A stretch of 64,000 bases of DNA from Elusimicrobiota bacterium (lineage in GTDB: Bacteria; Elusimicrobiota; Elusimicrobia; FEN-1173). Positions 52,235-60,713 of the stretch are shown here, one piece after another. Positions within the stretch are counted from its first letter, which is position 1, and each line of letters opens with the position of its first letter. Under the pieces are notes generated by a model. The model searched no databases and was not told the DNA's origin. It worked only from the letters and a program-made list of their open reading frames with translations. Both the position numbers and the translations under genes were made by a program. The DNA is taken from contig JADJZR010000004.1 of assembly GCA_016715645.1 (NCBI GenBank), forward strand, positions 1-64,000. Direction: 5' to 3'.

Positions 52235-53139
52235 CGTCCGCGCAGTCTCCTTCGAATTTTGGACCGGATGATGATGGCCGTAAAGTTTAATCCGAACGTC
52301 AGGACCAACAGCACCAACACCGTGGCATACAAGATCGGCAACGTGGCGTCCACGTCGGGACTTTGGGTGGCCATCACGTAGACGTGGTAGCCCAATTCCA
52401 TGAACTGGTGGTTGAGTCGCGTGGGGAGGTGCGGAAGGTAATACGCCGCGCCGGTGAATAAAATAGGCGCCACTTCGCCTGCGCCGCGGCTGACGGCCAA
52501 AATAGTTCCGGTTAAAATCCCGCCCACGGCTTGGGGCAACAACACATGGCGAACCATTTGCCAGCGGGTGGCCCCCAGGGAATAGGCCACTTCACGATGG
52601 CTGGGGGGTACGACGCGCAGGGCCTCTTCCGTGGAGACGACCACCGTGGGAAGGGTGAGTAAAGCCAATGTCAACGCCGCCCACAGGATGGCCGGTTGGC
52701 CGAAATAGAGTTTTCCGTTAAAGAAGACCGTGTCCAGCCCCTGGCCCACGAACTGAATAAAAAATCCCAAACCGAAGAGGCCGAAGACAATGGCGGGCAC
52801 TCCCGCCAAGTTTTGTATGGCCAGCCGAACCACATGGATCCAACGGGAATTTTTGGGAGCGTACTCTTGCAAGTAAATGGCCGTGGAGACCCCCAAGGGG
52901 ACCACCGCCACCGTCATCAAGAGCACCAGAACGGCCGTGCCGAAAATGGCCGGAAAAATGCCCCCTTCCGTCATGCCGCTGTGGGGGGCTTGGCTGAGGA
53001 AGGCCCATGAAATGTGGCCGATCCCATGGCGGACAATATTGCCCAAAATGAGCGCCACCATCGCTGTTAAAAGAAGGCAGGCGAACCCGGTGACCGCCGT
53101 AAAAAACACGCTGGTGAAATTGATCCAGCGCCGTTTCAT
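52231..53139 (-). CDS. pstA: Phosphate ABC transporter permease PstA
   Basis: The protein has 302 residues with six membrane helices. FLSQAPHSGMTEGGIFPAIF is the conserved first periplasmic loop of PstA. VPLGVSTAIYLQEYAP and NLAGVPAIVFGLFGLGFF follow, and the EAA coupling loop EEALRVVPPSHREVAYSLGA with TRWQMVRHVLLP contacts PstB. AVSRGAGEVAPILFTG is another family mark. It forms the channel with PstC. It overlaps pstC and pstB by 4 nt each. Confidence 0.95.
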   Translation of the reverse strand: MKRRWINFTSVFFTAVTGFACLLLTAMVALILGNIVRHGIGHISWAFLSQAPHSGMTEGGIFPAIFGTAVLVLLMTVAVVPLGVSTAIYLQEYAPKNSRWIHVVRLAIQNLAGVPAIVFGLFGLGFFIQFVGQGLDTVFFNGKLYFGQPAILWAALTLALLTLPTVVVSTEEALRVVPPSHREVAYSLGATRWQMVRHVLLPQAVGGILTGTILAVSRGAGEVAPILFTGAAYYLPHLPTRLNHQFMELGYHVYVMATQSPDVDATLPILYATVLVLLVLTFGLNFTAIIIRSKIRRRLRGR

Positions 53140-54074
53140 CGTCGGCCCGTGAGCTTACGGTTCATGCGGCCCACCCACATTTGGCCCAAAAGGTTGATTA
53201 AAAACGTGAAGATAAAAAGCAATACGCCAATTAAGAACAGCACGTGGTAGTGAGGGCTTCCCCGGACCACCTCGCCCAACTCGGATGCCACTGTGGCCGA
53301 CAGGCTCCGAAACCCGTAGCCTAAATTCCAGGCGGGAATGGCTTGGTTGCCCGAGGCCATCAGCACGATCATGGTCTCCCCGATGGCGCGGCCGAACCCC
53401 AAAATCCCCGCGGCGAACAGGCCCGGAAACGCGGCCGGCAACACCACCCGTCGGGCTGTTTGCCACGGCGTCGCGCCCAAGGCGATCGACCCATGACGGT
53501 AGCTTTGGGGAACGGCGGTGAGCGCGTCTTCCGCCACGGTGAACACGATGGGAATCACCGCCAGGCCCAACGCGATACCGGCGTTGACCGTGTTGAGCCG
53601 ATAGTCCAACCCGAACAGGTCTTGAATGGTGGACGCCATCACAATCAGAGCGAAAAATCCGAGCACCACCGATGGTATCCCCGCCAACATTTCAATGACG
53701 GGTTTGACGATTTCCCTCAGCCAGGGCGGGGCGAACTCTGACGTAAACAGCGCCGCCCCCAACGCCAAAGGGAACGCGAACACCAACGCCACCAAGGTCA
53801 CTTTCAGCGTGCCGATCATGAGAGGCCACAAGGAATATTTCGGCATTTCCGATACCGGTTGCCACATGTGCGAGGGGGGTTCGCCCTCTTCGGGAACCTG
53901 GGCGATGAACAGTTTTGACAGGCTCGCCTCCTGGCGTGCCTCCGCCGAGGTGAACAGGGGCAGAGCTTCTTTTCCAATAAACACAAAAATCAGGATCAAC
54001 CCGACTATGGCCACGCCCGCGCTGACGCGGATGCCGTTTTCAATGATTCGTTCACGCAGGGGGGGGCGGTTCAT
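53136..54074 (-). CDS. pstC: Phosphate ABC transporter permease PstC
   Basis: The protein has 312 residues with six membrane helices. The first follows RIIENGIRVSAGVAIVGLIL. A periplasmic loop with SHMWQPVSEMPKYSLWPLMI is usual for PstC. EMLAGIPSVVLGFFALIVMA, the EAA loop EDALTAVPQSYRHGSIALGA, TPWQTARRVVLP and GFGRAIGETMIVLMASGNQA are diagnostic. It pairs with PstA in the high-affinity phosphate transporter. ATG 54074 overlaps the pstS stop. Confidence 0.95.
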   Translation of the reverse strand: MNRPPLRERIIENGIRVSAGVAIVGLILIFVFIGKEALPLFTSAEARQEASLSKLFIAQVPEEGEPPSHMWQPVSEMPKYSLWPLMIGTLKVTLVALVFAFPLALGAALFTSEFAPPWLREIVKPVIEMLAGIPSVVLGFFALIVMASTIQDLFGLDYRLNTVNAGIALGLAVIPIVFTVAEDALTAVPQSYRHGSIALGATPWQTARRVVLPAAFPGLFAAGILGFGRAIGETMIVLMASGNQAIPAWNLGYGFRSLSATVASELGEVVRGSPHYHVLFLIGVLLFIFTFLINLLGQMWVGRMNRKLTGRR

Positions 54075-54907
54075 TGTTTTTGGGGGGACCCGATGGGGTA
54101 ATAGCCGACTTTGGCCACGATGGCCTGGCCTTCAGGGCTCAAAACAAAATCAACGAAGTTGTTAATGGCGCCCGCGGGCTCGTCGCGCAGATAAAAAAAG
54201 AGGTTTCGGCTGACCGGATAAGAGCCATCGAGGATATGGGTTTCGTTAGGCAAAATGCCCGGCGTGGCCGCGTCGGGTTTGATGGCGCAAAAGCGAATTC
54301 CTTTCGCGTAGGCCGCGCCGCCGTAGCCGATGCCCCGTTTATCGCGGGCCACGGCGTTGGCCACCGACGCGGTACCGGGCAGACACTGGGCGAACGGGGT
54401 GAAATCTTTTTTCTTCAGCACATGTTCTTTGAAAAATTCGTAGGTGCCGGAATTGTTCTCTCGGGAATAAAGAATGATCTTTTGATCCGCGCCGCCCAGG
54501 TCGCGCCAGTTGGTGATTTTCCCTCGGTAGATCAAAGCCACCTGTTCGAGAGTGAGTTCGCGCAGAGGATTGGCCTCATTGAGGTAGATCGCGATGCCGT
54601 CTTTGGCCACGGCGATTTCGATCGGGGAACGGCCCGTTTTGGCTTGAAGGGCGACCCGCTCTTTTTCCTTCATCGGTCGAGAGGAAGCGCAGATATCCGT
54701 GGCCCCTCCTAAAAGCGCGGCAATACCTGTGCCCGACCCGCCGCCCGTGACCTGAATCACTGCTGACGGTCGATCAAACATGTATTTTTCCGCCCACCGC
54801 TGGTTTAAAATCACCATGGTGTCCGACCCTTTGATAGTGACAGCCTCAGAGGCCGTCACCGAAAAGCCGTAAATAGCCGACAATAGGAAAGAAAAGAATT
54901 TTTTCAC
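54071..54907 (-). CDS. pstS: Periplasmic phosphate-binding protein PstS
   Basis: The signal peptide KKFFSFLLSAIYGFSVTASEA is followed by VTIKGSDTMVILNQRWAEKY, with the phosphate-binding serine/aspartate region. VTGGGSGTGIAALLGGATDI (the GSG..GI ligand loop), ENNSGTYEFFKEHVL and NAVARDKRGIGYGG are typical of the PBP-like PstS group. It captures phosphate and hands it to PstCA. I take GTG 54907 (278 residues) rather than an ATG 42 nt upstream, since it gives a proper signal peptide and lies 7 nt after a -10 box. It is the first gene of pstSCAB-B-phoU. Confidence 0.92.
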   Translation of the reverse strand: MKKFFSFLLSAIYGFSVTASEAVTIKGSDTMVILNQRWAEKYMFDRPSAVIQVTGGGSGTGIAALLGGATDICASSRPMKEKERVALQAKTGRSPIEIAVAKDGIAIYLNEANPLRELTLEQVALIYRGKITNWRDLGGADQKIILYSRENNSGTYEFFKEHVLKKKDFTPFAQCLPGTASVANAVARDKRGIGYGGAAYAKGIRFCAIKPDAATPGILPNETHILDGSYPVSRNLFFYLRDEPAGAINNFVDFVLSPEGQAIVAKVGYYPIGSPQKQ

Positions 54908-54914
54908 GCTAAAG

Positions 54915-54943
54915 AATCTATCAGTTTCCAACTGGTTCAGGAA
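54915..54943 (-). promoter_or_regulatory. pst operon promoter, leaderless type
   Basis: On the minus strand TTCCTG, 17-bp spacer, TAGATT (54920-54915), then 7 nt to GTG 54907. The -35 is weak, as expected for an activated promoter, but I see no clear Pho box. Confidence 0.4.
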
Positions 54944-55058
54944 GGGCATCTTGTAATGATCTTAAAAACGATTGTTGGTAAACTATTTTTAACGTTTGGC
55001 CGATTTGTCGCCAAGGGAAGGGTGAAGGGAAACTCTGAGCGGGGTGGGGGAGGGGGCC

Positions 55059-55553
55059 ATGAGCGCACAACTTCCAGATCGGATAGTGTTTCAAGGCAAG
55101 GAATACGACGTCATTACGTCTTTTCCGCCAAAGCTCTTTAACCCTATTTCGTGGGGATTAAAGCCGGCTTCTCCGCACGGGGCGTGTTTGCGTGGGACAC
55201 TGTTGACCTACGAGGTCAAAGAAGAGACTCTTTTCCTCAAAGATCTTCGCTATTGGACCAAACAAGAAAATTTGTCGGAGCTGGTTCCAGGGGTTCCCTC
55301 GAAAGAAGACGAATTCGGCGGTTGTACCGGATATTTGTATTCCAACATTAACGCCGTCATTCCATGGAGCGGCGAGATTGTTATTGGCCGTTCATTTCTC
55401 TGGCCGCTCCTTTTACCCCGTGGATTTCAGCCGGCATGGAAATATAAGGAAGTGGTGAAACTTTTATTTGAGGGGGGATCTCTCCGAGCCTTCGGCGATG
55501 TAAGCCGAACCATGGCCCGCCTCCGCTCCGAAGTCCTCCAAGCCGTCCCCTAA
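55059..55553 (+). CDS. Hypothetical soluble protein (164 aa)
   Basis: The protein has 164 residues, rich in beta strands, with no signal peptide. Notable segments are DRIVFQGKEYDVITSFPPKL, SWGLKPASPHGACLRGTLLT, LFLKDLRYWTK, IPWSGEIVIGRSFLWPLLLP and AWKYKEVVKLLFEGG. It looks like a compact cytoplasmic domain resembling immunity or effector-associated small proteins in shape only; I do not recognise it. ATG 55059 follows GGGGGAGGGGG; an in-frame GTG 15 nt earlier is possible. It stands alone, between pstS (divergent) and the small outer-membrane protein, with a terminator-like hairpin about 130 bp downstream. Confidence 0.6.
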   Translation: MSAQLPDRIVFQGKEYDVITSFPPKLFNPISWGLKPASPHGACLRGTLLTYEVKEETLFLKDLRYWTKQENLSELVPGVPSKEDEFGGCTGYLYSNINAVIPWSGEIVIGRSFLWPLLLPRGFQPAWKYKEVVKLLFEGGSLRAFGDVSRTMARLRSEVLQAVP

Positions 55554-55684
55554 CCCCCAAAGGGGACGGAGTATACTTATTCACTAGGAAACCAATTTGG
55601 TTTGTTAAACCCTTTGCTAAAGAACAGCTGTTTGGTGAAAATTTGTTTACAGGAAATTTACAAAATTGTTTCAATTGTTTTACA

Positions 55685-55715
55685 AGTTCTTAAGGGAAAC
55701 TTAAGAGACTTTTTG
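55685..55715 (+). terminator. Terminator-like hairpin
   Basis: AGTTCTTAAG, GGAAA loop, CTTAAGAGACT, then TTTTTG. It lies in an AT-rich 200-bp gap that otherwise holds nothing I recognise. Confidence 0.5.
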
Positions 55716-55759
55716 TTCAATGTCGGCACGGCCTGATCCGGGTTTCCCAGGGGGAAACG

Positions 55760-56266
55760 ATGGGAGAAAAAAATCATATGGCGAAGGTTGTGAAATGGGC
55801 AATAGCCTTGTTCCTCGGATTTTCAGGCTTGAAAAGTTGGGCGGAATTTCCTAACCATCGATGGGCGGCATTAGCGACATACGGGGGCGCGGGTTTGCGT
55901 TATGCGCTGTCGCCCAGAATCAGCGGAGAAGGGCGGGTTTTAATGGGGGATGGGTTGGCTGTCAGCTTGCGAGGGTCTTACCTCTGGGAGAAAGAGAGTT
56001 GGAAAATACGACCGCTGGCGGGAGCGGAGGTGAGCGTTCTTAGTCCATTTCGCGGGGAAGGCCATCAAGGAGCGGCTTTTCTCCTGTTTGTGGGCGGAGA
56101 GGTTCGCCTGGCCAAGCGCTGGACCTTTCAAGTGGACATGGGTCCGGCGGTTTTGCGGATGCGGGAGGAAGACGGACAGAAAGAGGAATGGGATTACCAG
56201 AACGTGCTGAACGTATCTTTGAATTATTACTTTGGTAAGAAAGTGAAAGGTCGAGGGAAAGAATAA
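55760..56266 (+). CDS. Small outer-membrane beta-barrel-like protein
   Basis: The protein has 168 residues. The signal peptide is AKVVKWAIALFLGFSGLKSWA. The mature part alternates amphipathic strands and turns (YGGAGLRYALSPRISGEGRV; GLAVSLRGSYLWEKESWKIR; AGAEVSVLSPF; FLLFVGGEVRLAKRWTFQVD; VLNVSLNYYFGKK), fitting an eight-stranded barrel of the OmpX/OmpW size class. The last strand ends in Tyr-Phe with a short basic tail. Two ATGs, 55760 (after AGGGGG) and 55778, are possible; both keep the signal peptide. The role is unknown. It is convergent with the M23 peptidase gene. Confidence 0.6.
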   Translation: MGEKNHMAKVVKWAIALFLGFSGLKSWAEFPNHRWAALATYGGAGLRYALSPRISGEGRVLMGDGLAVSLRGSYLWEKESWKIRPLAGAEVSVLSPFRGEGHQGAAFLLFVGGEVRLAKRWTFQVDMGPAVLRMREEDGQKEEWDYQNVLNVSLNYYFGKKVKGRGKE

Positions 56267-56280
56267 TTTCACTGGCTTTG

Positions 56281-56359
56281 ATTCCCCAATTGGGCGCGAT
56301 GCGTCTCGGATGGCGCAGAGGGGGCGCTCCCTTTAGCCGGGCCGGTCCAACTGGGGAAT
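56281..56359. other. Long-range hairpin between convergent genes
   Basis: ATTCCCCAATTGG (56281-56293) pairs with CCAACTGGGGAAT (56347-56359) at 12 of 13 positions, enclosing 53 GC-rich bases. No T-tract follows on either strand, so it is not a simple terminator; it may be an RNA structure or a repeat. Confidence 0.4.
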
Positions 56360-56376
56360 TGGGCTATTTTAATGCG

Positions 56377-57660
56377 TTAAATCTTACGTTCGGGGGTGGG
56401 GGGGAGGCGTTTTTCGAGGGAGGGGAGGATTTTGTTCCGTTGTTGTTCAAAGGCGGGGAGGTGGGCGGAGGGGACACCTCCGACCGAAGGGACTTTGAGT
56501 TTTAAGAAATTGATGCTCGTCCCGTTCTTGATCATTTCGAAGTGCAGGTGCGGGCCCGTTGAGAGTCCTGTGGATCCGACGTAGCCGATCACTTGGCCCT
56601 GTTTCACCCGGGTTCCCGCCGATACGTTTTTGGCGAACCGCGACAGGTGCCCGTAATAGCTGGAATACGTTCCGTTGTGACGCACTTTCACCACGTTTCC
56701 AAGCCCTCCCGCGTATCCTCGAAAATAGACCGTCCCGTCTCCCACCGTGACGACCGGTGTGCCTTTCGGGGCGGCGTAATCGGTGCCGTGATGGGCCCGA
56801 TACTTTCGCAAAATGGGGTGGAACCGCCGTGAGGTGAACCCCGACGATATTCGGCGGAAATTGAGCGGCGCGTGCAAAAAGGACCTCCGCAATGACGCGC
56901 CGTCGTGGGCGTAGTAGTCGTCCATAAACCGTGTCGCCGTGTGCCGACCCGTGAACTTCCCGTTGTAAATGGCGCCCAGGATTTTCAGGGAAGCCAAGCG
57001 ATTTTCAGGGGTCCGTTCTTCTTCCCAGGTGAGAGCAAATCGGTCTCCCACGCGGGTCTCCGTTAAAAAATCAATGTCCCAAGCGAAAATATCGGCCAGT
57101 TCGACGATGACGACCGGATCCAACCCTTGACCCCTCATGCTGGCCCACAACGAATCCGTCAACGTTCCCGAAGCGGTTTTTTCCGATCGGGTCAGGGGCA
57201 CCGCTTCTTTGCGGGCTGAAAAAGTGCGAGGTTCGTCTCCCTGGCTTGGCTCTACCACAAACCGTTCGAGTTTGCGGGTCACCAAGAGACTTCGAAAATC
57301 GCCCGAGGTGCTGTGGCGGACTTCGTAACGGTCGGACTCGTTAAGCGAGCGGGGGTCTAAAAGTTTTGATAAGGTTTGAACGATGGCTTGGGAAAGGTGG
57401 GGGTCTATAGACGCCCCGTCAAGAACGTTGAAGAGGCGGGTCCCCTGGGTAAAGGACCCGGCGGTGAGGACGAACCTTACCGCGTCTTCCGATGCGGTGG
57501 GACGTTCCCCGACACCCGTGTCCGGGCCGGAGGAGCGAAGAAAAAACCACAGGAAGAATCCGCCCACGGCCAGCGCGGCGATCGCCCAAACTCCCCATCG
57601 GGTCGGGGGCGGCGAAGCATCGCCCGGATTAACCAAGAGCCGTCGCCATCGTTTGCGCAT
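56377..57660 (-). CDS. M23 peptidase (LytM-type peptidoglycan endopeptidase)
   Basis: The protein has 427 residues. A membrane anchor (about residues 24-42, VWAIAALAVGGFFLWFFL) is followed by a linker. The OapA/LysM-like front region includes DRYEVRHSTSGDFRSLLVTR. The M23 domain has zinc ligands in RAHHGTDYAAPKGTPV (H and D), GHLSRFAKNVSAGTRVKQGQ and TGLSTGPHLHFEM (HLH). RISSGFTSRRFHPIL just before it is the standard entry to the domain. It cuts peptide cross-links or activates amidases in the periplasm. ATG 57660 is fixed by a consensus promoter whose -10 ends 6 nt upstream. Confidence 0.92.
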   Translation of the reverse strand: MRKRWRRLLVNPGDASPPPTRWGVWAIAALAVGGFFLWFFLRSSGPDTGVGERPTASEDAVRFVLTAGSFTQGTRLFNVLDGASIDPHLSQAIVQTLSKLLDPRSLNESDRYEVRHSTSGDFRSLLVTRKLERFVVEPSQGDEPRTFSARKEAVPLTRSEKTASGTLTDSLWASMRGQGLDPVVIVELADIFAWDIDFLTETRVGDRFALTWEEERTPENRLASLKILGAIYNGKFTGRHTATRFMDDYYAHDGASLRRSFLHAPLNFRRISSGFTSRRFHPILRKYRAHHGTDYAAPKGTPVVTVGDGTVYFRGYAGGLGNVVKVRHNGTYSSYYGHLSRFAKNVSAGTRVKQGQVIGYVGSTGLSTGPHLHFEMIKNGTSINFLKLKVPSVGGVPSAHLPAFEQQRNKILPSLEKRLPPTPERKI

Positions 57661-57666
57661 CGGGAA

Positions 57667-57695
57667 ATTATAGGGAGGCGGCGTTGACCTGTCAA
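57667..57695 (-). promoter_or_regulatory. Consensus leaderless promoter of the M23 peptidase gene
   Basis: On the minus strand TTGACA (57695-57690), 17-bp spacer, TATAAT (57672-57667), 6 nt, ATG at 57660. Both hexamers match the sigma70 consensus. The predicted start of transcription falls on the A of the ATG, and there is no room for a ribosome site. Confidence 0.8.
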
Positions 57696-57753
57696 GAAAA
57701 TCGATGATTTTCCGATAACTGATGGGAAGTGTGCAACTCCAGGAGACGACACC

Positions 57754-60192
57754 ATGACGACTCACGATTCGCTCCACGACGACATTAAAGAAATTCTTGT
57801 TCGCAACCTGCGCACCACCAGCGGCCGCACGCCCGAATACGCCTCCAAAAACGATTGGTACCAGGCCCTCGCCTTGACCGTGCGCGAGAAAGTCTATGGG
57901 TCCATGGATTACGTGATGGGCCGCTTAAGAAAACCCGACGGCCGGTTGGTGGCTTATTTGTCGGCGGAGTTTTTGCTGGGCCCGCATCTGCGCAACCACA
58001 TCTTGAATTTAAACCTACGCCCCGCCGTGGAGGCGGCCATGGCGGCCCTGGGGCTGGACCTGGAACAAATATTGGATCAGGAAGAAGAACCGGGTTTGGG
58101 CAATGGCGGGTTGGGTCGGTTGGCGGCGTGTTTTTTGGATTCTTTGGCCACGTTGGGCATTCCGGCCAAAGGATACGGGATCCGATACGAGTTCGGAATT
58201 TTTGACCAACAAATTCGCAACGGCGCCCAGGTGGAAGTGACCGACAAATGGCTCAAGCACGGCAACCCGTGGGAAATTCCCCATCCGGAAATTGCCTTCA
58301 CCGTGGGGTTCGGCGGTCACACCGAAAACGTCCAAAACGAATCGGGCCGGTTGCGCACCCGTTGGGTGCCCAACTGGGTCGTCAACGGAGTGGCCTACGA
58401 CACGCCCATGACGGGGTATCGATCGCCCAGCGCGGCGCTGTTGCGGTTGTGGAAAGCGGAAGCGGTGGAATCGTTCGATTTTGCCGCCTTCAACAGCGGC
58501 GACTACTATCGTGCGGTGCACGACAAAATCACCTCCGAAAATATTTCCAAAGTTCTCTATCCCAACGACGACGCGCCGGAAGGCAAACGGCTTCGGCTGG
58601 AACAACAGTATTTTTTCGTCTCGTGCACGCTCCAGGATTTGATTCGGGTCAACATGGCCCTCAAAAACCCGCTCACGCAGTTTCATAAAAAGTTTGCCGT
58701 TCAACTCAACGACACCCACCCCAGCGTGGCCGTGGCGGAACTGATGCGCCTGTTCGTGGACGTGCACGGCATGGAATGGGACGAATCGTGGAACATCGTC
58801 CGGGAAACGTTCGGTTACACCAACCACACGCTGATGCCGGAAGCCCTGGAGAAATGGCCCGTGGGCCTGTTTGGGTCTCTTTTACCGAGACACCTGGAAA
58901 TTATTTATGAAATCAACCGCCGTTTCATCGCGGATGTTCGCCGGGATCACCCCGGGGACGAGGATTTGGTCCGCCGGGTGTCGTTGATCGACGAAGGGGG
59001 GGAACGCTATGTCCGCATGGCCCATCTGGCCGCCGTGGGAAGCCGGGCCATCAACGGCGTCGCTCAACTGCACACCGACCTGCTTAAAAAAGATGTTCTG
59101 CGGGATTTTCATTATTTGATGCCGGAAAAAATCGTTAACATCACCAACGGCGTAACGCCCCGGCGGTTTGTGGCCTCGGCCAATCCCGGGTTGGCGGCAT
59201 TAATCAGCGAAGCCATCGGAGATTCCTGGATTCTTCGGTCGGAACAAGAGTTGCCCCGCCTGGCGCCGTTCGCGTCCGACGCCGGTTTTCGCGCCCGGTG
59301 GAAAGAGGTCAAAACGCGCAACAAACGGCGATTGGCCGGGCTGATTTTGGACCGCACGGGCGTGACCGTCAACCCCGACAGTTTGTTTGACGTCCAGGTC
59401 AAACGCATTCACGAATACAAACGCCAACACTTAAACGCGCTGCATGTTCTTCGGCGGTATTTGGATTTGAAAGATAATCCGCGGTTGTCTCCGGTTCCCC
59501 GAACGTTTGTTTTCGGCGGGAAAGCGGCTCCGGGCTATTTCATGGCGAAATTGATGATCCGGTTCATCAATGCCGTGGCCGATACGGTCAACCACGACCC
59601 CGCCACCCGCGACACCTATCGGGTGGTGTTTTTTCCCGACTTCAACGTGAAATACGGAGAGGCGATTTATCCGGCGGCGGAACTGTCTGAACAAATTTCC
59701 ACGGCCGGCAAAGAAGCGTCGGGAACCGGCAACATGAAGTTCACGCTCAACGGCGCGCTCACCATCGGCACCTTGGACGGCGCCAACGTGGAAATCCGCG
59801 ACGCCGTGGGTCACGACCATTTTTTCCTGTTCGGAAAAACCGCGCCGGAAGTGGACGCTCTGTGGCGGGCGGGATACAACCCTCGCCGGTTTTACGAGGC
59901 GGATCCCCGGTTGTCGGAAGTGTTGGATTTCGTGTCGTCGGGGTTTTTATCCCCCCACGATCGCGGCCTGTTCCGACCTTTGGTGGACACGTTGTTGTAC
60001 CGCGACCCGTTTCTGGTCATGGCGGATTTCGCCGCTTATGTGGACGCCCAAGACGCCGTGAACCAAACTTACGCCGACCCGTCCCTCTGGGGCGAGAAAT
60101 CCATCCTCAACGTGGCCGGAGCCGGCCGGTTTTCGTCCGACCGCTCCATCCGCGATTACGCCCGGGAGATCTGGAAGATTAAGCTTACTTGA
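57754..60192 (+). CDS. glgP: Glycogen/maltodextrin phosphorylase
   Basis: The protein has 812 residues. YLSAEFLLGPHLRNHILNL and EEEPGLGNGGLGRLAACFLD form the N-terminal active-site part. VQLNDTHPSVAVAELMRL, VNITNGVTPRRFV and FDVQVKRIHEYKRQ follow. The pyridoxal-phosphate lysine is in EASGTGNMKFTLNGALTIGT (about residue 660), continuing LDGANVEI. It releases glucose 1-phosphate from alpha-1,4-glucans. A CAGGAGAC site precedes the ATG. The length is normal and the gene is complete. It is convergent with, and overlaps by 8 nt, the hemerythrin gene. Confidence 0.96.
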   Translation: MTTHDSLHDDIKEILVRNLRTTSGRTPEYASKNDWYQALALTVREKVYGSMDYVMGRLRKPDGRLVAYLSAEFLLGPHLRNHILNLNLRPAVEAAMAALGLDLEQILDQEEEPGLGNGGLGRLAACFLDSLATLGIPAKGYGIRYEFGIFDQQIRNGAQVEVTDKWLKHGNPWEIPHPEIAFTVGFGGHTENVQNESGRLRTRWVPNWVVNGVAYDTPMTGYRSPSAALLRLWKAEAVESFDFAAFNSGDYYRAVHDKITSENISKVLYPNDDAPEGKRLRLEQQYFFVSCTLQDLIRVNMALKNPLTQFHKKFAVQLNDTHPSVAVAELMRLFVDVHGMEWDESWNIVRETFGYTNHTLMPEALEKWPVGLFGSLLPRHLEIIYEINRRFIADVRRDHPGDEDLVRRVSLIDEGGERYVRMAHLAAVGSRAINGVAQLHTDLLKKDVLRDFHYLMPEKIVNITNGVTPRRFVASANPGLAALISEAIGDSWILRSEQELPRLAPFASDAGFRARWKEVKTRNKRRLAGLILDRTGVTVNPDSLFDVQVKRIHEYKRQHLNALHVLRRYLDLKDNPRLSPVPRTFVFGGKAAPGYFMAKLMIRFINAVADTVNHDPATRDTYRVVFFPDFNVKYGEAIYPAAELSEQISTAGKEASGTGNMKFTLNGALTIGTLDGANVEIRDAVGHDHFFLFGKTAPEVDALWRAGYNPRRFYEADPRLSEVLDFVSSGFLSPHDRGLFRPLVDTLLYRDPFLVMADFAAYVDAQDAVNQTYADPSLWGEKSILNVAGAGRFSSDRSIRDYAREIWKIKLT

Positions 60193-60592
60193 CGCCGTTG
60201 CTGTTCAGGAAATCCGAATATTTTTTATCGGTTCCGCAGATGTGTTTGGTGAGCCAGTTGCTCAGGAAGTCCATGATATTGATGGTGAGGCTCATGTTGC
60301 CTTTTTTGAAACCTTCCCGAAACTCCGACACCTTTTTGACAAACGCGGCGTGTTCTTCTTTGTGGGCTGGCGTGTCGGGATACTTGTACTTATCGAACAG
60401 CATTTCTTCTTTGGAGAAGTGAACCTGGGTGTAGGCGATCAATCCGTCGATAAGGGGAGACAGGATGTCTTTGGCCTTGCCTTTGAGCATGGCGTCGTTT
60501 AACTCGTTGATCATCGTGATGAGTTTTTGGTGTTGCGAGTCGATTTCTCCGATTTTTACGCTGTAGCTGGGGTTCCAATTAATCAGGGCCAT
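60185..60592 (-). CDS. Bacteriohemerythrin
   Basis: The protein has 135 residues in a four-helix bundle. Diiron ligands are visible in order: IDSQHQKLITMIN (His), HFSKEEMLFDKY (His, Glu), HKEEHAAFVKKV (two His), and WLTKHICGTDKKYSDF (His, Asp). It binds O2 reversibly, for storage, delivery or sensing. No fused signalling domain is present, so it is the free single-domain form. AAAGGAGA lies 6 nt before the ATG. Confidence 0.95.
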   Translation of the reverse strand: MALINWNPSYSVKIGEIDSQHQKLITMINELNDAMLKGKAKDILSPLIDGLIAYTQVHFSKEEMLFDKYKYPDTPAHKEEHAAFVKKVSEFREGFKKGNMSLTINIMDFLSNWLTKHICGTDKKYSDFLNSNGVK

Positions 60593-60713
60593 TGCATCTC
60601 CTTTAATTGCGGTGGAATAGACAGACGTCCAAGCGTAGCCCCGGAATGATTTTTTTTCAAGGGAATTTTATTGTAGGATTCAAAACACTTAATTTTCTAT
60701 TGGAGGGCGGGCT

